DNA of 64,000 nucleotides from CAVIQK01 sp964613035 (lineage in GTDB: Bacteria > Bacillota > Clostridia > Christensenellales > DTU072). Numbering within the stretch: position 1 is the stretch's first letter; each line of letters opens with the position of its first letter. A model generated the notes under the pieces. It saw nothing but the letters and a program-made list of their open reading frames with translations, was not told where the DNA came from and ran no database searches. The translations under genes and the position numbers were made by a program. The stretch spans positions 85,469-149,468 of the forward strand of contig CAZTFQ010000002.1 in NCBI GenBank assembly GCA_964613035.1, written 5' to 3'. Below are positions 7,874 through 16,141 of the stretch, piece by piece.

Positions 7874-8452
7874 ATGGCAACCAAACAAAGTTCCAATACA
7901 GGCAGAACGACTAAAGCTTGCAATTGTAACGGTTCTAAAAAGAATTCCGGAAGCAAGAGTAAGAAAAACGATTGTTGCGACTCTAAGAAGTCCGAGGATT
8001 GTCACAGTATGACGGGTGAGGAGGAGGGGCTCAATCAATTGGAATTCTACAGAAGGCTTTTTAAACAGCTTTCTACGGGAGAAGACGGACTGGAAACTCT
8101 GAGAGGAAGAATAACCGATCCGTCGCTCAAAAGGCTGGTCGAGAAGCACAGACGCGCATACGAACAAAAGGAAAGCGAATTGATAGTGAAAATCAACGCT
8201 CTCGACGGAGAACCGGAGTACCCTAATCTGATGATGAAGTTGATGCAACGCTCTTCTACCGCATTCAATACGATGATAGACGACAGTCCGTCTAAGGTTG
8301 CGGAGATAGTTCTTCAGGGCATCAATATGGGGATAATAGCCGTCACCAGACTTATCAATCAAGGCAGCGACAAGGGACTGGATATAGAAGAAGGACAAAA
8401 GGTCTTGAATCTATATAAATCTCAGACCGACGCCTTGCAAAATTATCTCTAA
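7874..8452 (+). CDS. Uncharacterised helical protein with a Cys/Lys/Ser-rich N-terminus
   Basis: I do not recognise a named family. The start is placed at the ATG at 7874, because AGGAGG (7861-7866) lies 7 nt before it but only 1 nt before the upstream in-frame ATG at 7868. The first 45 residues of the 192-aa product are polar and low-complexity with several Cys (NCNGS, DCCDS, DCHS). From about residue 50 on it is predicted helical, with long amphipathic segments such as RRLFKQLSTGEDGLETLRGR, resembling ferritin-like or DUF2383-type four-helix bundles. No signal peptide or membrane helix is seen. It is monocistronic and ends at a strong terminator. Confidence 0.75.
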   Translation: MATKQSSNTGRTTKACNCNGSKKNSGSKSKKNDCCDSKKSEDCHSMTGEEEGLNQLEFYRRLFKQLSTGEDGLETLRGRITDPSLKRLVEKHRRAYEQKESELIVKINALDGEPEYPNLMMKLMQRSSTAFNTMIDDSPSKVAEIVLQGINMGIIAVTRLINQGSDKGLDIEEGQKVLNLYKSQTDALQNYL

Positions 8453-8496
8453 CGGCTAATAACGAAAAATTCCAAGGAAAAACCGCTTAAAATTAC

Positions 8497-8540
8497 AAAT
8501 AAGTCCGAGAAACGAAAATGTTTTTCGGATTTATTTTTCA
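8497..8540 (+). terminator. Rho-independent terminator
   Basis: AAATAAGTCCGA (8497-8508) pairs with TCGGATTTATTT (8525-8536) with one G-T pair, followed by T residues. It ends the preceding helical-protein gene. Confidence 0.8.
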
Positions 8541-8562
8541 CAAAAATATATCATAAAAACAC

Positions 8563-8606
8563 TTGCATAAGAATATGGATTATTTTATAATACCTAACAC
8601 TATTAG
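8563..8606 (+). promoter_or_regulatory. marR promoter with operator abutting the -10
   Basis: The -35 TTGCAT (8563-8568), 17-bp spacer and -10 TATAAT (8586-8591) are followed after 2 bp by CTAACACTATTAG (8594-8606), a 13-bp pseudo-palindrome. The same 13 bases recur upstream of the adjacent ABC transporter gene, so this is the likely autoregulatory operator of the MarR protein encoded next. Confidence 0.75.
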
Positions 8607-8620
8607 CTAATGAGGCGCGT

Positions 8621-9028
8621 ATGGATTCCGAAAAGGTAAAAAGCAACATAAAAGAGCTCTGCACGACGGAGAGCTGGCACAGCCTTATCAATCTGCTCGG
8701 AGAGGGATATAAAGGCATGTGCGTCATAATGAAAATAGTCAGAGAGAGTAAGACTCCCGTAGTGGCGGGGACTCTCGCTAAGGAAATGAGAGTATCCACC
8801 GCGCGTATAGCGTACGCGCTAAAAAACTTAGAGAAGAAAGGGTACGTAAGAAGAATCGGCGACAAGGCGGACGCGAGAAAAGTCGTCATAGAGCTGACAG
8901 AAAAGGGAGAAAGCGCCCTGGAAGAGCACGAGAAAAAAGTAACGGCGATGATAGAGCCTATTTTAACCAGAGTGTCGGAAGAAGAACTGAGTCAGATGTT
9001 TTTTACGCTGAAAAAGATGCTCGTATAA
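8621..9028 (+). CDS. MarR-family transcriptional regulator
   Basis: The product is a 135-aa winged-helix repressor-type protein. The wHTH core runs from about residue 45 to 110: TLAKEMRVSTARIAYALKNL is the recognition region, and KKGYVRRIGDKADARKVVI is the wing with the conserved D-x-R motif. Dimerisation helices flank it. A GAGG site precedes the ATG by 5 nt. It sits directly upstream of an ABC exporter and nitroreductase, and both its promoter and the exporter leader contain the same CTAACACTATTAG element. Control of the unit by a small toxic ligand is therefore inferred. The ligand is unknown. Confidence 0.88.
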   Translation: MDSEKVKSNIKELCTTESWHSLINLLGEGYKGMCVIMKIVRESKTPVVAGTLAKEMRVSTARIAYALKNLEKKGYVRRIGDKADARKVVIELTEKGESALEEHEKKVTAMIEPILTRVSEEELSQMFFTLKKMLV

Positions 9029-9063
9029 GCAGAAGGAAAGCTGCTTTTTATTTAGATGAATAT

Positions 9064-9076
9064 CTAACACTATTAG
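9064..9076 (+). promoter_or_regulatory. Second MarR-type operator before the ABC gene
   Basis: CTAACACTATTAG is identical to the element at 8594-8606, with CTAA/TTAG arms, and lies 12 bp before the ABC transporter ATG. It overlaps the Shine-Dalgarno region, so bound protein could act as a roadblock to read-through from marR. Confidence 0.7.
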
Positions 9077-9088
9077 GAGAATGTAATT

Positions 9089-11734
9089 ATGCTTAGATTA
9101 AAAGACGTTAAAAAGGATTACAATGCAGGCGGAATGGTCGTGCACGCGCTTAAGGGCGTGAGTATAGACTTCCGCGACAACGAATTCGTCTCCGTGTTGG
9201 GACCGTCGGGGTGCGGAAAGACTACTTTACTCAACATAATAGGCGGACTGGATCATTATTCCGACGGAGAGATGTTTATAGACGACGTCAGTACAAAAGA
9301 TTACACCGACAGAGACTGGGACGGATACAGGAATCATCGGATAGGGTTCGTGTTCCAGAGTTATAATCTCATACCTCATCAGACGATATCCGAAAACGTC
9401 GAGCTGGCTCTCACCATATCCGGGGTAGACAAGGAAGAGCGCGTGAGGCGCGCGCACGAGGCGCTGGATAAAGTAGGGCTCAACGGATTATATAAAAAGA
9501 AACCCAATCAGCTGTCCGGCGGACAATGTCAGAGAGTGGCTATAGCCAGAGCTCTGGTCAACGATCCGGAGATACTTCTTGCCGACGAGCCTACCGGTGC
9601 TCTCGACACGACGACGTCCGTGCAGATAATGGATATAATCAAAGAGATATCCAAAGATTGTCTCGTAATTATGGTTACGCACAATCCCGAGCTAGCCGAA
9701 AAGTATTCCACTCGTATAGTGAAGCTTCTCGACGGCGAGATAGTGGACGACAGTATGCCTTATAAGGAAGACGAAGAAAAGAAGCCCGTCGCGAAAAAGA
9801 TTCCGTCTAAAAAAGCCAAGCTCGGTCTTGTTTCGGGGTTTCGTTTGTCCGCAAGGAATTTGCGCTCTAAGCTAAAAAGGACTCTTCTCGTTTGTCTGGC
9901 GGGAGCCATAGGAATAATAGGCGTGGCGTCCGTTTTGTCGGTATCTACGGGAGTTAAGGGATATATAGGGGATATGCAGGACGATATGCTCAGCGGCAAT
10001 CCCATAACGATAACGGAAGAGGCTATGAATCTGTCCGCGCTCATGTCGAGAATGGACAAAACCGCTAAGGAAGAAGCTGTTAAAAACGCCATAAAAGACG
10101 GCTATATCAACGTCGAAGGAACCATCGATTATCTTGTATCTCGTGGAGAAGATATATCGGGACTGAAAGTCAACAACAATATAACGCAACAATATCTCGA
10201 CTATATCAAGGCGATGCCGGAGGAATATTATTCCGCCATAACAACGGAAAACGGAATAGACGTAACTTACGGACTGTATACCGACTACGGTTTGAGCGGA
10301 AAGGACGGCAAAACGCGTATGTCGGTTACGGCGGCTCAACGCATATACGAGGCTATGCTCGATAAGACCGAGTACGGCGGATACTCGCAATTCATATCGA
10401 TGTTGTCGGCAAGCTTCATGCAGGCTCCGGACAACGGAGACTTCATACTGTCTCAATACGATATATTGTACGGCGACGGATTGGCGGAAAAAGAAGACGA
10501 GATAATGATAGTGGTCGACGAAAATTACGAGTTGTCCGATATATTACTTGCACAGCTCGGATACTATTCTCAGGACGAGTTTCTCAATATAGTGTACAAG
10601 GCGGTCGGAGACGAAAGATACGACGCGACTATGGACAAGAGTAGTTTTTCTTACGAAGAATTGATAGGAAAAACTTTCGTCTGGTACCCCAACGACGTTA
10701 TTTATAACAAAACGGATTCCACTAGTCCTCTGTCTCAAATCACCCCTTTCACTTACAACGCCTACGTCGACGACGCTACGACGGGAAAAACGTTGAAAAT
10801 AAAAGCCGTTTTGAAACAAAAAGACGGTCTGTCTTACGGCTGTCTGGAGAGCGGATTTTATTACACGAGCGCATTCGCGGAGAAAGCGATAGAAGCCAAT
10901 AAAAATTCCGTTATCGTGCAGTATCTGAGAGACGAAGAAAAAGATTCTTTCACCAGTATGAGTTACAATTCTCAGAATATAGGCATAACTTACGCATACT
11001 CGTACAATTTCGACGGTACGGAATACGAAGAGGTCGGATTCGTCGGCAGTAGCGGCGTCAACGGAATGTTGTCGTCGATGACGGGGCAGGGAACGTCCGC
11101 ATATACGCTGACGGCAAGAGAAATAGGCGCGTACGAGTTGCCCGCGTCCGTTAAAATCTATCCGACGGACTTCAGTTATAAGGATTCCGTGACCGATTAT
11201 ATCAAAGAATGGAATTCTTCTTCCGACATCGTCGTAGGCGGCGTGACTATCGGCGCGGAAGACCGCTCGGAAATAGTATATACCGACAATCTGTCCATAG
11301 TAATAGCCCTCATCAACAATATGATAGAGGTTGTTACGACGGCTCTGGTCGCATTCACCGCGCTGTCTCTGGTCGTGTCCACCGTTATGATAGCGATAAT
11401 AACGTATGTGTCAGTCATAGAGAGAGTAAAAGAAATAGGCGTCATCAGATCGCTGGGCGGTCGCAAAAAGGACGTTTCGAGACTGTTTAACGCGGAGACG
11501 TTCATTATAGGCGGCATTTCCGGACTGATAGGTATAGGAGTGACGTATATTATAACGGCAATCATCAATCTGATAGCGTCGGGACTTCTCGGAATAGGAG
11601 CGATAGCCAATCTGACGCCGATTACCGCGCTGATAATGGTGGCTATAAGCATAGGTTTGACGATGATAGCAGGCGTCGTTCCCGCAAGACTGGCGGCACA
11701 AAAAGACCCCGTAGAGGCACTCCGAAGCGAATAA
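9089..11734 (+). CDS. MacB-type ABC transporter, ATPase fused to FtsX-like permease
   Basis: The protein is 881 aa. Residues 1-225 form the ATPase, with Walker A GPSGCGKTT, signature LSGGQCQR and Walker B LLADEPTGAL. After a basic linker comes TM1 (about 265-290), a large extracytoplasmic domain (about 290-745) and three C-terminal TM helices containing the conserved FtsX-family stretch ERVKEIGVIRSLGGRKKDV. This is the MacB layout, found in exporters of peptides or lipophilic compounds and in mechanotransducing systems. It would work as a homodimer in the cytoplasmic membrane. It is followed after 25 bp by a nitroreductase gene in the same apparent operon. The substrate cannot be inferred. 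Confidence 0.9.
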   Translation: MLRLKDVKKDYNAGGMVVHALKGVSIDFRDNEFVSVLGPSGCGKTTLLNIIGGLDHYSDGEMFIDDVSTKDYTDRDWDGYRNHRIGFVFQSYNLIPHQTISENVELALTISGVDKEERVRRAHEALDKVGLNGLYKKKPNQLSGGQCQRVAIARALVNDPEILLADEPTGALDTTTSVQIMDIIKEISKDCLVIMVTHNPELAEKYSTRIVKLLDGEIVDDSMPYKEDEEKKPVAKKIPSKKAKLGLVSGFRLSARNLRSKLKRTLLVCLAGAIGIIGVASVLSVSTGVKGYIGDMQDDMLSGNPITITEEAMNLSALMSRMDKTAKEEAVKNAIKDGYINVEGTIDYLVSRGEDISGLKVNNNITQQYLDYIKAMPEEYYSAITTENGIDVTYGLYTDYGLSGKDGKTRMSVTAAQRIYEAMLDKTEYGGYSQFISMLSASFMQAPDNGDFILSQYDILYGDGLAEKEDEIMIVVDENYELSDILLAQLGYYSQDEFLNIVYKAVGDERYDATMDKSSFSYEELIGKTFVWYPNDVIYNKTDSTSPLSQITPFTYNAYVDDATTGKTLKIKAVLKQKDGLSYGCLESGFYYTSAFAEKAIEANKNSVIVQYLRDEEKDSFTSMSYNSQNIGITYAYSYNFDGTEYEEVGFVGSSGVNGMLSSMTGQGTSAYTLTAREIGAYELPASVKIYPTDFSYKDSVTDYIKEWNSSSDIVVGGVTIGAEDRSEIVYTDNLSIVIALINNMIEVVTTALVAFTALSLVVSTVMIAIITYVSVIERVKEIGVIRSLGGRKKDVSRLFNAETFIIGGISGLIGIGVTYIITAIINLIASGLLGIGAIANLTPITALIMVAISIGLTMIAGVVPARLAAQKDPVEALRSE

Positions 11735-11759
11735 AAAATTAAAAAGAGAGGTAATAATT

Positions 11760-12428
11760 ATGGATTATTTACAAGCAATAGAATCGAGACATTCCGTACG
11801 CAGTTACGAAGACAGACCGATAGAAAACGAGATTAAAGAAAAGCTTAATCTCTATATAGAAGAATGTAACGTAGAGGGAGGACTACACATCCAACCCGTT
11901 TACGACGAGCCGAAAGCCTTCGATTCCTTTATGGCGCATTACGGAAAATTCAGCGGAGTGAATAATTACGTCGCGTTGATAGGAAAAAAATCCGCAGACC
12001 TAGACGAGAAGATAGGTTATTACGGAGAAAAAATCGCTCTCTACGCGCAGACTCTCGGTCTCAACACCTGCTGGGTGGCAATGACCTATAAAAAAGTAAA
12101 AACGGCATACGTCCTGGAGAAGGGAGAAAAACTCTGCATCGTGCTGGCGCTCGGATACGGCAAAACTCAAGGCGTGCAACACAGAAGCAAATCGATAGAA
12201 GAAGTCTCCGACTACAAAGAAGGATGCGAAGAATGGTTCAAAAACGGCGTAGAAGCCGCGCTGAAAGCTCCCACCGCGATGAACCAGCAGAAGTTTTATT
12301 TCTCTTGTAACGACGGTGAAGTCGCAGCCAAAGCCGGAATAGGATTCTATACGGAGATAGATCTCGGAATAGCCAAATGCCACTTCGAAATAGGCTCGGG
12401 AAAGGGAAAAGAAATCTGGAAAAAATAG
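11760..12428 (+). CDS. Nitroreductase-family flavoprotein
   Basis: This 222-aa protein begins MDYLQAIESRHSVRSYEDRP, the standard FMN-binding start of the nitroreductase family. GYYGEKIALYAQTLGLNTCW and AALKAPTAMNQQKFYF match the two later FMN/dimer segments of the TM-nitroreductase subgroup. Such enzymes use NAD(P)H to reduce nitro compounds, quinones or other electrophiles, or act in flavin chemistry. The position after the MarR/MacB pair suggests a role in detoxification. It has an AGAGG ribosome site and ends at a strong bidirectional terminator. Confidence 0.85.
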   Translation: MDYLQAIESRHSVRSYEDRPIENEIKEKLNLYIEECNVEGGLHIQPVYDEPKAFDSFMAHYGKFSGVNNYVALIGKKSADLDEKIGYYGEKIALYAQTLGLNTCWVAMTYKKVKTAYVLEKGEKLCIVLALGYGKTQGVQHRSKSIEEVSDYKEGCEEWFKNGVEAALKAPTAMNQQKFYFSCNDGEVAAKAGIGFYTEIDLGIAKCHFEIGSGKGKEIWKK

Positions 12429-12454
12429 TTATATAACCGAATGAACGGTTATGA

Positions 12455-12486
12455 AAAAGGCTAACGATAAGTTTCGTTAGCCTTTT
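12455..12486. terminator. Bidirectional terminator between nitroreductase and guaB
   Basis: AAAAGGCTAACGA (12455-12467) and TCGTTAGCCTTTT (12474-12486) form a 13-bp perfect stem with a 6-nt loop. A-rich flank on the left and T-rich on the right let it act for both convergent genes. Confidence 0.9.
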
Positions 12487-12512
12487 GTCTTTTATCTGTT
12501 AACCGCGTCCGA

Positions 12513-14012
12513 TTAAGAATTGTATTTGCTCTTAATCGTGACGTCGTGGGCGCCGCCTTCAACGATAGATGTGGCGGATACGACGGTGAGCTTGGCGTCG
12601 CGGTGAAGTTGCGGAATGGTTATAACTCCGCAGTTGCACATGGTGGACTTGACTTTATAGAGGCTCTTTTTGACGTTGTCGCCGAGTTTTCCCGCGTAAG
12701 GAACGTAAGAATCGACGCCTTCTTCGAAGGTAAGACCGGACTTGCCGCCCAGGTCGTAGCGTTGCCAGTTACGAGCGCGGTTACTGCCCTCGCCCCAATA
12801 TTCTTTGACGTAGTTGCCGTTGACGATAAGTTTTGCGGTAGGACTTTCGTCAAAACGAGCAAAGTATCTCCCTAGCATAAGGAAGTCTGCGCCCATGGCG
12901 AGAGCCAAAGTCATGTGATAGTCGTGGACTATGCCGCCGTCCGAGCAGATGGGCACGTAGATACCGGTTTTTTCGTAATATTCGTCTCTTGCCGCGGCGA
13001 CTTCTATAAGTGCGGTCGCCTGTCCTCTGCCGATACCCTTGGTCTCTCTCGTTATGCAGATTGAACCGCCGCCGATACCGACTTTGACGAAGTCCGCGCC
13101 GGCTTCCGCAAGGAAGAGGAATCCGTCTCTGTCTACGACGTTACCCGCGCCTACCAAGACTTTGTCGCCGTAGTTTTTGCGGATGAATTCCAAAGTTTTC
13201 TTTTGCCATACGGTGTAACCTTCGCTACTGTCTATACACAGCACGTCGGCTCCCGCTTCTACGAGAGCGGGGACGCGTTTTTCGTAATCGAGGGTGTTGA
13301 TGCCCGCGCCTACCAGATAACGCTTTTCATCGTCGAGTATCTCGAGGGGATGTTCTTTGTGTTGCGCGTAGTCCTTGCGGAAGACGAAGTACATCAGTCT
13401 GTCGTCCTTGTCCACTATCGGGAGGCTGTTGAGCTTATGATCCCAGATGATATCGTTGGCTTCCGAGAGAGTGGTGGAAGAGGGCGCGACGACGAGCTTT
13501 TCGCGAGGCGTCATGAAGGTCTCCACCTTGTCGTCGAGGTTCATTCTGGAGACTCTGTAGTCTCTACCGGTGACCACGCCGAGGAGTTTTCCGGAAGAAG
13601 TGCCGTCGTCCGTGACGGCGACGGTGTTGTGACCTTTTCTTTCTACGAGGTCCAGCACGTCCGCGAGAGTCGCGTCGGGGGTGAGATTGCTGTCGCTTAC
13701 GACGAATCCCGCTTTATATGCCTTGACTCTTCTTATCATATCGGCTTCGTTTTCTATGCTTTGAGAGCCGTATATAAAAGACAATCCGCCTTCTTTAGCG
13801 AGAGCGACAGCCATTTTGTCGTCGCTGACCGACTGCATGATAGCGGATACCAGAGGAATGTTGAGAGAGATTCTAGGCTCCTCTCCTTTGCGATATTTGA
13901 CCAGAGGCGTCTTAAGAGAAACGTTGGCGGGGATGCATTCTTCAGAAGTATAACCCGGAATAAGCAGATACTCGCTGAAAGTTCTCGAAGGCTCTTGTGA
14001 ATATTTAGCCAT
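12513..14012 (-). CDS. guaB: Inosine-5'-monophosphate dehydrogenase
   Basis: IMPDH oxidises IMP to XMP with NAD+, the committed step of GMP synthesis. This full-length protein (499 aa) has the (beta/alpha)8 barrel interrupted by a CBS pair at about residues 100-220 (LLGVVTGRDYR is one CBS motif). The catalytic loop is GIGGGSICITRE with the nucleophilic Cys, and the IMP-phosphate loop ICSDGGI is present. GGAGAT precedes the ATG. It is monocistronic, on the strand opposite to its neighbours, and shares its terminator with the nitroreductase gene. No purine riboswitch is recognisable in the short leader. Confidence 0.94.
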   Translation of the reverse strand: MAKYSQEPSRTFSEYLLIPGYTSEECIPANVSLKTPLVKYRKGEEPRISLNIPLVSAIMQSVSDDKMAVALAKEGGLSFIYGSQSIENEADMIRRVKAYKAGFVVSDSNLTPDATLADVLDLVERKGHNTVAVTDDGTSSGKLLGVVTGRDYRVSRMNLDDKVETFMTPREKLVVAPSSTTLSEANDIIWDHKLNSLPIVDKDDRLMYFVFRKDYAQHKEHPLEILDDEKRYLVGAGINTLDYEKRVPALVEAGADVLCIDSSEGYTVWQKKTLEFIRKNYGDKVLVGAGNVVDRDGFLFLAEAGADFVKVGIGGGSICITRETKGIGRGQATALIEVAAARDEYYEKTGIYVPICSDGGIVHDYHMTLALAMGADFLMLGRYFARFDESPTAKLIVNGNYVKEYWGEGSNRARNWQRYDLGGKSGLTFEEGVDSYVPYAGKLGDNVKKSLYKVKSTMCNCGVITIPQLHRDAKLTVVSATSIVEGGAHDVTIKSKYNS

Positions 14013-14182
14013 ATTTATCTCCTTTTTTGAAGTTTTATGTATGATATCACAAAAGTATCTTTTTGAAAAGCAAAAACCGCATTTATAGGAAATAATCTTT
14101 TTGAAAACGTCGGTATTTTGCAGTACGGTCGTAGAAAACGCTAAATTGTCTTAAAAGATGTCGATTCTTCCTTAAATTTATC

Positions 14183-14211
14183 TTGCAAAAGGTCTCGGGA
14201 AAATGTACAAT
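14183..14211 (+). promoter_or_regulatory. Promoter of the phosphoribosyltransferase gene (leaderless geometry)
   Basis: The -35 TTGCAA (14183-14188), 17-bp spacer and -10 TACAAT (14206-14211) predict a start at about 14217-14218, which is the A of an in-frame ATG. The upstream ATG at 14203 overlaps the -10 and so would not be in the mRNA. Confidence 0.6.
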
Positions 14212-14217
14212 AATAAT

Positions 14218-14754
14218 ATGAGGACGATTCTTGTAGAAATCAACGGCAGAGAGACCGAGGTGCCCGTCGTGGTAGACGAGGCTTATAACGAGGAGCCGGA
14301 CTTTTCGCTGGACGGTAAGGCGGAGTTGACTGCGTTTTGCGCGGACGGACTGATGCCGTACGTCAAGGGTGCCGACGTCATACTGACGACCAAGCGGCAC
14401 GGAATGCTTCTCGGGTACGAGCTGGCAAGGAGACTCGGTCACGACAGTTTCGCGGTAGCCAAGAAGTCCGAGAAGATATACATTCTGGAAGGATTGTCCA
14501 TATCGATGAGAGCCAAGGATGGCAGTATACAGAATCTCTTCCTCTCTACCGAGGACACCGAGAGACTCAAGGGTAAGAAGGTCGCCGTAGTGGACGCTTT
14601 CACAGCTACGGGAGATACGCTGGCGGGTCTCGAGAAGCTGGTGGAAAAAGCCGGCGGCACGGTTCACAGCCGTAACTTCGTATTGCTCGTAGAGCCGTAC
14701 GGAGCAGATAAAGACAGTATCAATTATCTGGGAGTTGTCCCGGAGATAGGATAA
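14218..14754 (+). CDS. Phosphoribosyltransferase-family protein
   Basis: The protein (178 aa from ATG 14218) has a type I PRTase fold. The PRPP-binding loop reads VAVVDAFTATGDTLAGL at about residues 123-139, an acidic-poor variant of the usual VxDDxxxTGxT. An upstream stretch resembles adenine/xanthine PRTases. The base substrate is not obvious. The start is set by the promoter: the in-frame ATG at 14203 lies in the -10 element. It is followed by a strong terminator and then the TM1266-type regulator gene. I infer a salvage or regulatory PRTase. Confidence 0.75.
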   Translation: MRTILVEINGRETEVPVVVDEAYNEEPDFSLDGKAELTAFCADGLMPYVKGADVILTTKRHGMLLGYELARRLGHDSFAVAKKSEKIYILEGLSISMRAKDGSIQNLFLSTEDTERLKGKKVAVVDAFTATGDTLAGLEKLVEKAGGTVHSRNFVLLVEPYGADKDSINYLGVVPEIG

Positions 14755-14835
14755 AAAATATATATTCGCCTTAATCGATGATACGTTCGGAGAGGAAGCT
14801 CGGATAAAAGTAGCAAGATAAGCTTGTTTTTTTCG

Positions 14836-14865
14836 CGCAACCTCTACGGAGGTTGCGTTTTTTTT
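14836..14865 (+). terminator. Terminator or attenuator before the TM1266-family gene
   Basis: CGCAACCTC (14836-14844) pairs with GAGGTTGCG (14849-14857) across a UACG tetraloop, followed by eight T (14858-14865). It lies 18 bp before the next gene's start. It may just end the PRTase transcript, or be an attenuator in a 5' leader (14755-14883). No known riboswitch core is evident. Confidence 0.85.
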
Positions 14866-14883
14866 AGGCGAGAAGGAGAAAAA

Positions 14884-15135
14884 ATGGCAAGAATAGGAGT
14901 GATAGCCATAATAATCACGGGCAACAGAGACGTCGTGCCGGAAGTGCAAAAAATTTTGTCGGAATACGCGGACATAATAATGTCGCGCAACGGACTACCC
15001 GACTTCGAACATCGGGTCTTCACCATATCGGTGGTGGTTAAAGGGAGTAACGAGCGTATTTCCGCGCTGACAGGGAAACTCGGCAGACTGAATACGGTCA
15101 ACGTCAAATCGGCTCTTACGTCGGTGGAAATTTAA
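14884..15135 (+). CDS. TM1266-family iron-only hydrogenase system regulator
   Basis: This 83-aa ACT/NikR-C-like protein begins MARIGVIAIIITGNRDVVPE. The family pattern includes YADIIMSRNGLPDFEHRVFT and a C-terminal SALTGKLGRLNTVNVKSAL, which match the TM1266 family usually encoded with the [FeFe]-hydrogenase maturases hydE/hydG/hydF. The molecular role is unproven; it is thought to be a small regulatory dimer. GAAGGAG lies 6 nt before the ATG at 14884, which fixes the start. The gene stands 22 bp before an ABC transporter operon, not with maturase genes, which is unusual. Confidence 0.83.
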   Translation: MARIGVIAIIITGNRDVVPEVQKILSEYADIIMSRNGLPDFEHRVFTISVVVKGSNERISALTGKLGRLNTVNVKSALTSVEI

Positions 15136-15157
15136 TAAAAAAACAAGGAGAACAATA

Positions 15158-16141
15158 ATGAAAAAATTTGCTTTAACGATAATCGCAACGATTTTAGTAG
15201 TAATATTCGCCGTAGCGGCGACGTCTTGCGCGACAAAGGTAGACGGAGTGGTGACGATAGGCGTACCCGACGGAGCGCCTCTGTTGTCGATAGCGGAGCT
15301 GTATGCGGGCAGAAGCGTAAAATACGCCGACGACGGTATTTCATACGAAGTGGTGTCGACCGACCAGATTAACACGATCGTCGCGAAACTGACCAACGGC
15401 GAGTACGATATGGCGATTCTTCCGACCAACGTCGCAGCCAATGCTTACAACAAGGGTTGCGATATCAAGCTGGTCACCGTCAATACCTGGGGCAATCTCT
15501 ATATGGTCGGCAAGGGCGACACGATAACCGATATTAATTCTTTGAAAGGCAAGGTGGTCTATCTGACCGCGCAGGCGGGAGTTCCCACGGTGATGTTCAA
15601 ATATATCGTTAATCAAAAAGGCGCGGAGTGGATTGAGAGCGGTGAGCCCGTAGAGGGAAAAGTGGCTCTCGCATACGCCGACGCTCAGGTTATAATTCCT
15701 TCCATAAAACAAAACAAAACGGAGTACGCGATATTGGGAGAACCCGCCGTGACCAAGGCGTGCAACAACGCAGGTGCGTCCGTCGTGATGGATTTACAAA
15801 AAGAATATAAAGATATTACGGGAAGCGACAATTACGCGTATCCGCAGGCTTCACTGGTGGCGAGAGTGGATTTTCTCGAGAAAAACGGAGCTTTTATGAA
15901 AGAATTCATTAAGGCGATGAAAGAAAACGGCTCGTTTATCGCCGAGCAGGACCGCTTGGACTTATTTTCCGCTAAAGTTGAAGAGTCAGTCCCCACCACT
16001 GCGCTTAAAGGAATAACGGTCGCCACGGCGGAGAGATGTTTTACGGGCATTTTACTCGCGGAAGAAACCCGAGCCGAAGTCAACGGATTCTTGAGTATAT
16101 TCGGTATCGAAGTCGACGACGATTTCTATTACGGAAAATGA
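15158..16141 (+). CDS. NitT/TauT-type ABC transporter substrate-binding lipoprotein
   Basis: The 327-aa protein has a lipoprotein signal peptide ending in AATSC at about residues 21-25 (Cys lipidation). The mature part has the periplasmic-binding fold of the NMT1/THI5/SsuA type: VTIGVPDGAPLLSIAELYAG, then the NGEYDMAILPTNVAANAY segment. These proteins bind sulfonates, nitrate, pyrimidine thiamine precursors or similar small organics; the ligand is unknown. AAGGAG precedes the ATG. The stop overlaps the permease start (ATGA), so the three transporter genes are co-translated. Confidence 0.87.
   Translation: MKKFALTIIATILVVIFAVAATSCATKVDGVVTIGVPDGAPLLSIAELYAGRSVKYADDGISYEVVSTDQINTIVAKLTNGEYDMAILPTNVAANAYNKGCDIKLVTVNTWGNLYMVGKGDTITDINSLKGKVVYLTAQAGVPTVMFKYIVNQKGAEWIESGEPVEGKVALAYADAQVIIPSIKQNKTEYAILGEPAVTKACNNAGASVVMDLQKEYKDITGSDNYAYPQASLVARVDFLEKNGAFMKEFIKAMKENGSFIAEQDRLDLFSAKVEESVPTTALKGITVATAERCFTGILLAEETRAEVNGFLSIFGIEVDDDFYYGK

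Noticed and set aside
14755..14883. Known riboswitch (TPP, T-box, glycine, guanidine) before the TM1266-type gene
   Set aside because: A terminator is present, but none of the conserved aptamer cores could be matched.
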